Part shown: piece by piece, positions 34,384-41,292 of the stretch | How the letters are laid out: every line of letters begins with the position of its first letter | Numbering within the stretch: position 1 is the first letter of the stretch | NCBI GenBank assembly: GCA_049578505.1 | Contig: JBAUMC010000094.1 | Location: 1-41,292, forward strand | Length of the DNA stretch: 41,292 nt | DNA from: JAGVPT01 sp049578505 | Lineage (GTDB): Bacteria; Bacteroidota; Ignavibacteria; UBA10030; UBA8401 | Direction: 5' to 3' | Notes under the pieces: model-generated | The model's database searches: none | What the model was told of the DNA's origin: nothing | What the model saw: only the letters and a program-made list of their open reading frames with translations | Program-made: the position numbers and the translations under genes

Positions 34384-34938
34384 ATGAAAGAAGTCCTACA
34401 CGAACGCAGATTTAAGGGAGATATAGAACGCCTTCGGTCGCCTCAACGGGTAGCGCTGCTCGAAGTTGAGCGAGTTGTTGACCTCTGTCTCGAGGGGATT
34501 CGCGCAGACAGTGTGCTTGATGTCGGCACCGGCAGCGGCATATTCGCGGAGTCATTTATCCATAGAGTGAAGAGTGTGACGGGAATAGATCCGAATCTTG
34601 AAATGCTGAAGGCGGCTAAAACATTTGTGCCCGGCGGAATATTTCTTAGCGGGACAGTAGAGAATATTCCGTTAGAAGATAAATCATTCGACATAGTTTT
34701 TATGGGTCATGTGCTGCACGAGTCCGATGATATCACCAAAGCACTGTCTGAGGCTAGACGCGTTGCGAAGCAACGAGTGTGTATTCTCGAATGGCCTTAC
34801 AAAGAGGAAGAAAACGGCCCGCCTTTAGAACATCGACTTAAGAGCAAAGCGATTCTCGATGCGGCAAAGAAGGCTGGGTTTGCATCGTCGGAAACAACTC
34901 AATTGCAGCAAATGGTGTTGCACCGGCTCACCGTTTGA
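34384..34938 (+). CDS. Class I SAM-dependent methyltransferase
   Basis: A 184-residue methyltransferase with motif I SVLDVGTGSGIF (43-54), the acidic post-strand VTGIDPNLEMLKAA, and motif III-like SFDIVFMGHVLHES. This is the Methyltransf_11/25 (UbiE-like) class acting on small molecules. No substrate-specific feature is visible. It is transcribed divergently from trxA and 48 bases before a YeiH-like transporter, so the two may be co-transcribed. Membership of the sulfur island is suggested only by position; arsenite or thiol methylation would be possible but there is no direct sign such as an ArsM cysteine set. Confidence 0.87.
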   Translation: MKEVLHERRFKGDIERLRSPQRVALLEVERVVDLCLEGIRADSVLDVGTGSGIFAESFIHRVKSVTGIDPNLEMLKAAKTFVPGGIFLSGTVENIPLEDKSFDIVFMGHVLHESDDITKALSEARRVAKQRVCILEWPYKEEENGPPLEHRLKSKAILDAAKKAGFASSETTQLQQMVLHRLTV

Positions 34939-34986
34939 TCTATCGAAGATCGTAAGAAAAATCTATTTCATTTTCCGGGAGGTGAT

Positions 34987-35997
34987 TTGCCAATACGGTT
35001 GAAGGATACATATCGCGGGATATTGTTTTCGCTCTCTATTGCAATCATTGCATACTTTTTGGGGAACATCTTTCAACTCGTCGGTGGCGCCGTATTTGGT
35101 ATTATCGTGGGTATCGCCCTCGGTAATATATCGTCTCGAAGGGCATCATTTACAGAGGGAATCAATTTCACTTCTAAGACCATCCTGCAATGGGCTGTGA
35201 TTATTCTGGGAAGCGGGTTGAGCCTGCGTCAGGTGTACGCCACGGGAAATGCATCCGTCCTTATTATCCTTGTGACAATCACGGCTGCATTTGCTACCGT
35301 GTTTGCAGTCGGGAGGATACTTAAGATAGAATTCAATCTCAAAAGCCTTATCGGTGTTGGAACCGCAATCTGCGGCGGTTCGGCTATCGCAGCTGTGTCC
35401 CCTATCCTTGAGGCGGAAGACCAAGAGATAGCGTATGCGATTTCTACAGTTTTTCTTTTTAATGTTGTTGCCGTATTTATCTTCCCTCCGATAGGACATA
35501 TACTCGGCTTGACCCAAATGGGTTTTGGACTGTTCGCAGGAACTGCAATTAACGATACCTCCTCGGTCGTCGCAGCAGGATACACCTTCGGCAATGCCGC
35601 AGGGGATTATGCTACAATCGTGAAACTAACGCGGACAATCATGATCGTACCTGTAGCGCTCGGGTTCGTCGCATTGATGATGATTCGAAGTAAACGAGAA
35701 ACAGAGAGATGGCGCACTACGATGTTCCATCCATTAAAAATATTTCCCTGGTTCATTCTTGGATTTCTTCTAATGTCCGCCCTCAACACATTCGGAGTGC
35801 TTGATAAAGCGGCTGTCTCCTTCCTTAAAGAAGCGGGTAAGTTTCTTATCATTATGGCTCTCAGCGCCATCGGGCTTAAAACGGATCTGAGGAAAATGCT
35901 GGCAACGGGCCTAAAGCCCATGCTTCTCGGTTTTATTGTCTGGATAAGCGTCGCGGTCACGAGCATTGCAATACAACGTGCAGCGGGACAGTGGTAG
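34987..35997 (+). CDS. YeiH/UPF0324 family putative sulfate/sulfonate exporter
   Basis: A 336-residue membrane protein with about ten helices. The family signature GVGTAICGGSAIAAVSPI and the later FAGTAINDTSSVVAAGYTFG are present, and the C-terminus has ALSAIGLKTDLRKML. YeiH-like proteins are annotated as putative sulfate exporters and are often near sulfite or taurine metabolism genes; transport has rarely been shown. The start is a TTG preceded by a strong GGGAGGTGA four bases upstream; there is no nearby ATG. It closes the rightward end of the sulfur island. About 1 kb of non-coding DNA follows. Confidence 0.9.
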   Translation: MPIRLKDTYRGILFSLSIAIIAYFLGNIFQLVGGAVFGIIVGIALGNISSRRASFTEGINFTSKTILQWAVIILGSGLSLRQVYATGNASVLIILVTITAAFATVFAVGRILKIEFNLKSLIGVGTAICGGSAIAAVSPILEAEDQEIAYAISTVFLFNVVAVFIFPPIGHILGLTQMGFGLFAGTAINDTSSVVAAGYTFGNAAGDYATIVKLTRTIMIVPVALGFVALMMIRSKRETERWRTTMFHPLKIFPWFILGFLLMSALNTFGVLDKAAVSFLKEAGKFLIIMALSAIGLKTDLRKMLATGLKPMLLGFIVWISVAVTSIAIQRAAGQW

Positions 35998-36129
35998 AAT
36001 AAAACTTCTTCAGCCGCCTGCGACTAATTCAAAACATGGTTTGTCTGCCAAGTGTTTTACGCCTACCTAAATAAGAGCATTGCCTGCAAGAAGACCCAAA
36101 GTTAACGAGAAAATGGCGTTCGACGGAAA

Positions 36130-36260
36130 ACCAGACCCGATGCGCCGAACGGGTCGTGCGGACCGACGATGGCTTTCCACCCAAAAGACAAAAAACGGGG
36201 GATGGTTTCTATACCAATCATCATGGCATGCACTTGTTCATCTTCGGTCCTCACTTTTGA
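36130..36260 (-). pseudogene. Thioredoxin gene remnant
   Basis: Reading the minus strand from about 36257, KVRTEDEQVHAMMIGIETIP aligns without gaps to residues 65-84 of the intact thioredoxin at 33685-34065, with 12 of 20 identities including the cis-proline. The next residues RFLSF are followed by a shift of one frame into GGKPSSV, matching GGKPTMA of the intact protein. Neither the CGPC active site nor an N-terminus is present, so this is a dead fragment with at least one frameshift. Confidence 0.7.
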
Positions 36261-36345
36261 GATCTTTTGACATGGGTTTTCTCGTTTATTAATTTTTTTT
36301 CCTGTTACAATTAAGTTGAAAGAAAGAGAACGGTACTCCTAGCTG

Positions 36346-36586
36346 AGTAGTGGCTTAATTTGAATAAAAAATTGTCATGCCCACGTGCCAAAGGAATTCC
36401 TTCGGGAAATGTGGGCATCCATTGTGGAGCAAAAAGGGAAAATTTGGATTCTCGCCGAGTCTTCTATCTACGAATCGTAGATTCGTGGAACGACCATACG
36501 GGTCGATAGACCTGTTGGGAGTCTTCGACCCGCTCTTCCCAAGGGGATGCCTTTGGCGCGCGGGAATGACAAACTGAGCCAGCACC
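36346..36586. repeat. MITE-like element with long terminal inverted repeats
   Basis: The left end (GTGGCTTAATTTGAA, then TTGTCATGCCCACGTGCCAA AGG) and the reverse complement of the right end (CTGGCTCAG, then TTGTCATTCCCGCGCGCCAA AGG) match over roughly 45-55 bases apart from an 11-base gap. The interior has nested small palindromes such as CGAATC/GATTCG and no coding capacity. The ends also match both ends of the 75-bp element at 30639-30713. CCTAGCTG (36338-36345) and CCTAACTG (36587-36594) flank it and may be a target duplication. This is a non-autonomous repeat; its transposase is not in the window. Confidence 0.78.
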
Positions 36587-36763
36587 CCTAACTGCGAAAT
36601 AAATTTTCAGAGTTACAGAATGCTCTGCGGGACTAAATGCGATTTCGACATTTCTCAAACCTTAAAAAGATTGAGCGGCAATATCCTAAGAATGTGACGT
36701 CTGATAACAAGGTCGGATTTCGCTTGACAATCGACGAAATTAAGCCCATCTTTATAGCGGTAC

Positions 36764-36866
36764 ATTGACCCCGGCTAAAACGGGGACTCCTACGTGCAGG
36801 GAAATTTGTTGTGAAGAGAAATTAGAAGCCTCTGTTAGCGAACGCTGGCAGAGGCTTTCTTATTTT
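36764..36866 (+). ncRNA. Candidate small RNA or structured leader
   Basis: A region of about 100 bases containing hairpin CCCCG/CGGGG with loop GCTAAAA (36769-36785), a single-stranded purine-rich linker, and a strong terminator at its 3' end. TTGACA at 36724-36729 lies upstream, but the nearest -10-like TATAGC is 23 bases away, too far for a normal promoter. It matches no riboswitch consensus recognised here. It may be an independent small RNA or an attenuated leader of the protease gene, whose start is 121 bases further on. Confidence 0.3.
36826..36866 (+). terminator. Rho-independent terminator
   Basis: AAGCCTCTG (36826-36834) pairs with CAGAGGCTT (36849-36857); inside the loop AGCG and CGCT pair again, giving a compact stem. 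TTTCTTATTTT follows directly. No gene ends nearby on this strand: the closest is the YeiH-like gene, 830 bases upstream. Confidence 0.8.
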
Positions 36867-36987
36867 GGATTGGCAATTCAGAAAGAATGAAGTCTGCGGT
36901 TTGATGCCCTCCTCTTAATTCGTGCGAGCAATTCAATCCCCCTGACTGCAATATTTCGCCCCCACCAAGAGAAGTAAAGGCACACTT

Positions 36988-39900
36988 ATGAAAAAGCAAT
37001 TATTCCAATTATTTATTCTTCTTCTCACGGTTTCAGTTGTATCAGCTCAAACCGCAATTTCTCAGGTCGACAATGTCATCCGATCGGATGCGCGAGCGAC
37101 GCGGGGGGGGGTTGTTCCTGGAGTTCTGCTTGTCAAATTCAAAGATGGGATACCCGCAAATCCCTCGAGCGTGAACGGATTAAAAAAGGTTGGCGTGACG
37201 ACGGTCGACGCTTTGCTGGAAAAATATCAGGCGAAAACAGTCGCGAAACTCTTCCCCACGGCCCAACCTCTCATCCAAAAGAAACTGCTCAAGATCCACA
37301 CAGGACAAACAATCGAGCAGCCGAATCTCCATAACATTTACAAGATCGAACTTGTTGACCCGACAAAGCTTGTCGAGGCCATTGAAGAGTTCAAGCAGGA
37401 TGCCACGGTCGAATTTGCAGAGCCTGACTTCATCTACTCCATTGTAGCCGATAAACCGGTATCCGGCGTTTTATCCGAAAAGGAAGCAAGAAAGCTTTCC
37501 AAACCGGCTTCCACAAATCGTCTGTCGACTGTCACTCCAAATGACCCGTTGTACTCGCAGCAATGGTATATTCCTGCGGTTCAGGCGGACGCGGTATGGG
37601 ATAGTACAGAGGGAGACACAAGCCAGGTGATCGCAATCCTTGACTCCGGTGTCGATTGGCACCATCCCGATCTCGCGAACAATATTTGGATAAATACAGC
37701 AGAAGCAAACGGTGTCGCAGGTGTGGACGATGACGGTGACGGTTATATCGACGACATCCGGGGGTGGGATTTCATCAACAACGACAACGACCCCAGCGAT
37801 GACAACAGCCACGGCACTCACGTGGCTGGAATTGCGTGCGCTGAGGGAAATAACGGGATAGGAATCGCTGGCGTCGACTGGCATGCGAGGATCATGCCGG
37901 TCAAAGTTTTCCAGAGCAACGGACAAGGTGATGCAGCAACGATCAGCCAGGGAATTAATTATGCCGCCAGCAAAGGCGCAACGGTCATTAACATGAGCTT
38001 CGGGAGTTATGCAAGGTCGTTGACGATGGAAGCGGCGTTACAAAACGCTTATGCAACTTGCGTTCTTGTTGCAGCAGCGGGGAATGATGAAGCTTCCATC
38101 AACAGTTTAAACCCCGGACCTTTTTACCCTGCTGCTCTTTCATATGTATTGGGTGTTCAAGCAACGACCCAAAGCGGCGGTCTTGCATCATTTAGTAATT
38201 CTGACCCTGACGGCCCGGTATATAGTCAGTACCCCTATCTTTTTAATTATGAACTGCAAGCCCCGGGCGATGGAATCTTAAGCACTATTCCAGATGGCAA
38301 CTATAGAGTGTACAGCGGCACATCCATGGCAGCTCCGGTTGTCGCCGGTGCGGTTGCATTGTACCGTCAATTGCATCCAACGGAATCACAGGAACTGATG
38401 TGGGGAAATCTTATCAACACCTGTTCGGGTAACATCAAGCTCTTTGATGCAATAAGCGTTCACGCAAATCCTGTCCTTTGGTTTGTCTCCAATACAATAG
38501 TTGATACGCTTGCCGGGGATAATAACAACGGCCTTGTCGATGCAGGTGAGACAATTCAGCAATGGTTCACGGTGAGAAATACTTGGGGACAATCGGACAG
38601 CGTCTTTGTCGGCTTGAGGCTTGGTGAGTTTGAAGATACATCGGTTGCACATATTTTGAATCCAACCGTTTTTATCGGCAGCATCAGCCCGTATGGTACC
38701 AGAACGAATGAAACAAATCCATTCTCGATCCGGGTATCGCCAAGTGTCGCCGAGGGAAGGACGATCGTGTTCCAAGCACTCCTTTGGTCTCATGGATCAA
38801 CAGATACGACGACGCAGCAGATCGTCTTAACAGCAAGCAACGGTGAACAGCTTGCCGGTGTAATGGATACGACATTCACGTTAACAGCCAACAGGATCTG
38901 GCTGGTCAATCAGAGTTTCAAAGTCGGCTCCGATGGTCATTTGATTATCGCGCCCGGAACAAAAATTATTCTTAACAAGATTGTTGTCAATAACGGGCAC
39001 ATCCTTGCTAACGGAACCGCGGATAGCAACGTCGTTATCAATGGGCCGTCCGGCTTCAGAGGTACTGGGAACTTTACGTTCTCCTACACGCAGTTTAATG
39101 CCACAAACGATGGCTTCGGCGATATGTCAACGTTTGTCGCGGTGAGTGATTATCATTTCGACCACTGCAAATTTCTTGGAATCTCTTTGCTTAATTATAG
39201 TAATGGCGGGATATCCCCATTTTTGGGCAATGGTTTCAGTTTTTCAAACTGTGTAATTCAGAATTGTGATTTTATCGTTCTCAATTATTGTATGGCACCT
39301 ACAATGGTCAAATGCAATATGGATAATTGCATCACCTACGCGACGACCTCGTATGCATCTTCTGGAGCGTGGTTTCCGGGGAACTACAATAATTTCAATC
39401 GCATAACCAACTACTATCCACCGTTCTGTAACACTTCAGTAGTTTTTCCGACGACCGATGTCACCTCGGTCGGCAACAACTTCCTTGGATTTGGTCAGAG
39501 TTCCTTTGCGGTGTACGCGAATGGAACGCGCGACATTGTCAACATCCCTAACCAGTATTGGGGAACTGTCGACTCCGCCACGATCGAGAAGAGAATCTTT
39601 GATTTCTGGGAAAACCCGAGCTTGCCGATGGTGAATTTTAAGCCGTTCCTGACAGCCCCGTCGGACTCCGCCCATGGAATCGTGTGGAAGGTCCTTGTTG
39701 ACGGCATCGATCCGCAAGACCAGAAGAAATTGATGAATCCGATCGGCGGCGGCGCTCATCGTTTCGATGTCTACTTCAACCGTCCGATGGATACGACATT
39801 TACTCCTCAATTATCGTTTGGTGTGCGCGACCCGTTCAACCAGCAAGCAGTGGCCGACTCAGCACGCTGGTCATCCGATCATCGAATGTGGACAGCGTAC

Positions 39901-41157
39901 AAGACCATAAAGCTGTACACGGGTGATGGCATCAACACCATTTCAGTGGCTGGAGCAAAAGATCCTGAGGGATTTGATATCCCAGTGGAAAACATGCGAT
40001 TTCAATTTCTCATTAACGCTGCCGGCACGTCATCGGTAGACTTCACAGCAACACCCGGTTTGGGAAAAATAGGTTTGGAGTGGAACAACGCCGGGCTCGT
40101 CGATCTTCTCGGCTTCAATATGTACCGCTTTACGAACGTGACCGACACAACCTATTCCGATACAACCGTCATTAATAAAAAACTGATCACAGATACGTTG
40201 TATACGGATTTCGACGTTATTCCGGGCAAGAAGTACTACTACTCCTACAAAGTAGTTCGAACTGATTTCAGCGAAAGCGATTTCTCGCATATTGCCAGTA
40301 CTAAAGCCTTGACGTCGAGCCCGGGTGACGCTAACGGAGACCTCGCAGTCGATGTGCTGGATGTTGTTACCACGGTCTCCTACATCCTTGGTCAAAACCC
40401 GCAACCATTCATTTTTGCCGCTGCTGATATCAATCATGACAGCACTATCAATGTGCTGGATCTGGTCGGCGTCATCAACATCATTCTGCACCCAAGCGGG
40501 AATGTCGCCACTACCCTTTCAAAGAACACAGGTGGAGGTGCACGGCTCGATCTCAACGGTAATGCAATCAATCTTACCACGAGTGTACCTGTCTCCGCAA
40601 TTCAGTTCAGGCTGCAGGGGAAGGGGTTGAAGGATATCCAGTTTACACCCGACCCGAGTATCGTTCAGTTTGAGACGGCCAGCAACGGGCTTGGCGACAC
40701 GGTGAGAGTGTTTGTTATTTACAATCTCAAAGGAGTCACACTTGCAGCCGGAACGTACACGCTGGGAAGATTTTCAACTCTTCCGCTATCTGCAGCTTTG
40801 GCTGAAGGAGTTATCGCCGATGCACAGGGAAAAAGCGTCGTTACCAGTATCTACAAAAATGGACAAGCTCTGATTCCTGAAGAGTATTATTTAAATCAGA
40901 ACTTCCCGAATCCGTTTAACATGAGCACACGGATACAGTTCGGCGTTCCGTCGCAGACAAAAGTAAAAATCGTCCTCTATAATATCCTCGGCCAGAAGGT
41001 AAAGACATTTGACCTTGGCGAACGTGCTCCGGGGAGATATGACATTACATGGAACGGAGTTAATGAGTGGGGAAAAGTGGTCTCCAGCGGTATTTATTTC
41101 TACCGCTTCGAGTCGGGCAAGTTCACTCAAACGAAAAAACTTGTCCTTATCAAGTAG
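36988..41157 (+). CDS. Secreted S8 (subtilisin-like) protease with dockerin and type IX sorting domain
   Basis: A 1389-residue exported protein. A signal peptide (1-20) is followed by an inhibitor-like propeptide (about 42-153) and the peptidase S8 domain with triad D219 (ILDSGVDWHHPDL), H275 (HGTHVAG) and S446 (GTSMAAPV), plus the oxyanion Asn in AAAGND. A beta-helix-like region (about 640-880), an Ig-like domain and a fibronectin III-like domain come next. Residues 1113-1167 form a dockerin type I pair (GDANGDLAVDVLDVV, ADINHDSTINVLDLV). The last 90 residues are a type A type IX sorting domain with NFPNPFN, YNILGQKV and GIYFYRF. AAAGG lies seven bases before the ATG. It should act outside the cell or on its surface. 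A G9 tract near codons 39-42 is a possible slippage site. Confidence 0.94.
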   Translation: MKKQLFQLFILLLTVSVVSAQTAISQVDNVIRSDARATRGGVVPGVLLVKFKDGIPANPSSVNGLKKVGVTTVDALLEKYQAKTVAKLFPTAQPLIQKKLLKIHTGQTIEQPNLHNIYKIELVDPTKLVEAIEEFKQDATVEFAEPDFIYSIVADKPVSGVLSEKEARKLSKPASTNRLSTVTPNDPLYSQQWYIPAVQADAVWDSTEGDTSQVIAILDSGVDWHHPDLANNIWINTAEANGVAGVDDDGDGYIDDIRGWDFINNDNDPSDDNSHGTHVAGIACAEGNNGIGIAGVDWHARIMPVKVFQSNGQGDAATISQGINYAASKGATVINMSFGSYARSLTMEAALQNAYATCVLVAAAGNDEASINSLNPGPFYPAALSYVLGVQATTQSGGLASFSNSDPDGPVYSQYPYLFNYELQAPGDGILSTIPDGNYRVYSGTSMAAPVVAGAVALYRQLHPTESQELMWGNLINTCSGNIKLFDAISVHANPVLWFVSNTIVDTLAGDNNNGLVDAGETIQQWFTVRNTWGQSDSVFVGLRLGEFEDTSVAHILNPTVFIGSISPYGTRTNETNPFSIRVSPSVAEGRTIVFQALLWSHGSTDTTTQQIVLTASNGEQLAGVMDTTFTLTANRIWLVNQSFKVGSDGHLIIAPGTKIILNKIVVNNGHILANGTADSNVVINGPSGFRGTGNFTFSYTQFNATNDGFGDMSTFVAVSDYHFDHCKFLGISLLNYSNGGISPFLGNGFSFSNCVIQNCDFIVLNYCMAPTMVKCNMDNCITYATTSYASSGAWFPGNYNNFNRITNYYPPFCNTSVVFPTTDVTSVGNNFLGFGQSSFAVYANGTRDIVNIPNQYWGTVDSATIEKRIFDFWENPSLPMVNFKPFLTAPSDSAHGIVWKVLVDGIDPQDQKKLMNPIGGGAHRFDVYFNRPMDTTFTPQLSFGVRDPFNQQAVADSARWSSDHRMWTAYKTIKLYTGDGINTISVAGAKDPEGFDIPVENMRFQFLINAAGTSSVDFTATPGLGKIGLEWNNAGLVDLLGFNMYRFTNVTDTTYSDTTVINKKLITDTLYTDFDVIPGKKYYYSYKVVRTDFSESDFSHIASTKALTSSPGDANGDLAVDVLDVVTTVSYILGQNPQPFIFAAADINHDSTINVLDLVGVINIILHPSGNVATTLSKNTGGGARLDLNGNAINLTTSVPVSAIQFRLQGKGLKDIQFTPDPSIVQFETASNGLGDTVRVFVIYNLKGVTLAAGTYTLGRFSTLPLSAALAEGVIADAQGKSVVTSIYKNGQALIPEEYYLNQNFPNPFNMSTRIQFGVPSQTKVKIVLYNILGQKVKTFDLGERAPGRYDITWNGVNEWGKVVSSGIYFYRFESGKFTQTKKLVLIK

Positions 41158-41170
41158 GGGAGGAGAAATC

Positions 41171-41292
41171 ATGAGATCTCGATCGGGCATTGCAAACATA
41201 TTCGCGTTATTTTTACTCCTCTCCTGTCCCTGCTTCGGCCTCGATGCACAAAATATATTGTGGGTCGATTCGCTCTCGTCTGGTCCACAGCT
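41171..41292 (+). CDS. Start of a secreted protein, 3' end beyond window
   Basis: An open frame from ATG at 41171, with AGGAG seven bases upstream, to the window edge (40 codons). The first 25 residues form a signal peptide: basic MRSRSG, a hydrophobic core with FALFLLL and a small-residue end near CFGLDA; SCPC resembles a lipobox only loosely. It follows the protease after 13 bases, so the two are probably co-transcribed. The function cannot be read from what is visible. Confidence 0.75.
   Translation, partial: MRSRSGIANIFALFLLLSCPCFGLDAQNILWVDSLSSGPQ

Larger units (their letters stand above)
35998..36987. other. About 1 kb of non-coding DNA before the protease gene
   Basis: No intact gene is seen. 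In order it holds a decayed thioredoxin fragment (36130-36260, minus), a 241-bp MITE-like element (36346-36586), a dyad ATTTCG / CGAAAT (36717-36722, 36735-36740) around a TTGACA, a small CCCCG/CGGGG hairpin (36769-36785) and a strong terminator (36826-36866). An open frame of 70 codons at 36080-36292 is the antisense shadow of the thioredoxin fragment. Confidence 0.65.

Noticed and set aside
36080..36292. 70-codon plus-strand open frame after the YeiH gene
   Set aside because: It is antisense to the thioredoxin remnant and has no motif of its own.
36724..36758. Promoter formed by TTGACA and TATAGC
   Set aside because: The 23-base spacer is too long for a standard sigma-70 promoter; kept only as context for the candidate RNA.

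Overview
The window looks like a chromosomal segment of a bacterium of the Fibrobacterota-Chlorobiota-Bacteroidota (FCB) group, most plausibly an Ignavibacteria-like lineage. The evidence is a large secreted protease ending in a type IX secretion sorting domain with the PNPFN signature, a Bacteroidota-type promoter (TTTG, 20 bases, TATATTTG) in front of the capsule operon, and a mix of genes with good Shine-Dalgarno sites and genes without any. No rRNA, tRNA, CRISPR array, phage or intact transposase is visible.

Region 1 (1-11.7 kb, minus strand) is a surface-polysaccharide operon. In transcription order it encodes a polysaccharide deacetylase, a GT4 glycosyltransferase, a WecG/TagA/CpsF transferase, a polyprenyl-phosphate sugar phosphotransferase, a Wzc-type tyrosine autokinase, a small SLBB protein, the ABC exporter pair Wzm/Wzt, an FkbM methyltransferase and a GT9 transferase that runs off the left edge. 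The combination of a Wzc copolymerase/kinase with an ABC exporter whose ATPase has a C-terminal extension is a hybrid of the two classic export logics.

Region 2 (11.9-24.7 kb) is mostly housekeeping: a DUF2279 protein, an unusual receiver-domain/PEP-synthase-like ATP-grasp fusion, NADP-type glutamate dehydrogenase (gdhA) with a clear terminator, peptidase T (pepT) followed by an OPT-family oligopeptide transporter, cytochrome bd oxidase (cydAB) and a cation diffusion facilitator.

Region 3 (24.7-36 kb) is a sulfur and thiol-redox island. Its core is a minus-strand operon: a MerR regulator with a Cys-rich two-CW-like tail, a membrane-anchored octaheme cytochrome c of the tetrathionate reductase family, a di-heme cytochrome b, and two half-size YeeE/YedE sulfur transporters, the second fused to a rhodanese domain lacking its cysteine. 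Around it lie a membrane rhodanese, a DUF2892 protein, an FmdB zinc ribbon, an ECF sigma factor with a small zinc anti-sigma factor, a thioredoxin / CoA-disulfide-reductase-like / rhodanese cluster, a SAM methyltransferase and a YeiH-type transporter. Together these suggest uptake, respiratory reduction and persulfide handling of thiosulfate or tetrathionate; the substrate is inferred, not shown.

Region 4 (36-41.3 kb) begins with about 1 kb of non-coding DNA holding a decayed thioredoxin fragment, a 241-bp inverted-repeat (MITE-like) element related to a shorter copy at 30.6 kb, and a hairpin-rich candidate RNA ending in a strong terminator. Then come the 1389-residue S8 protease (with dockerin and type IX sorting domains, and a G9 tract near its 5' end) and the start of another secreted protein.
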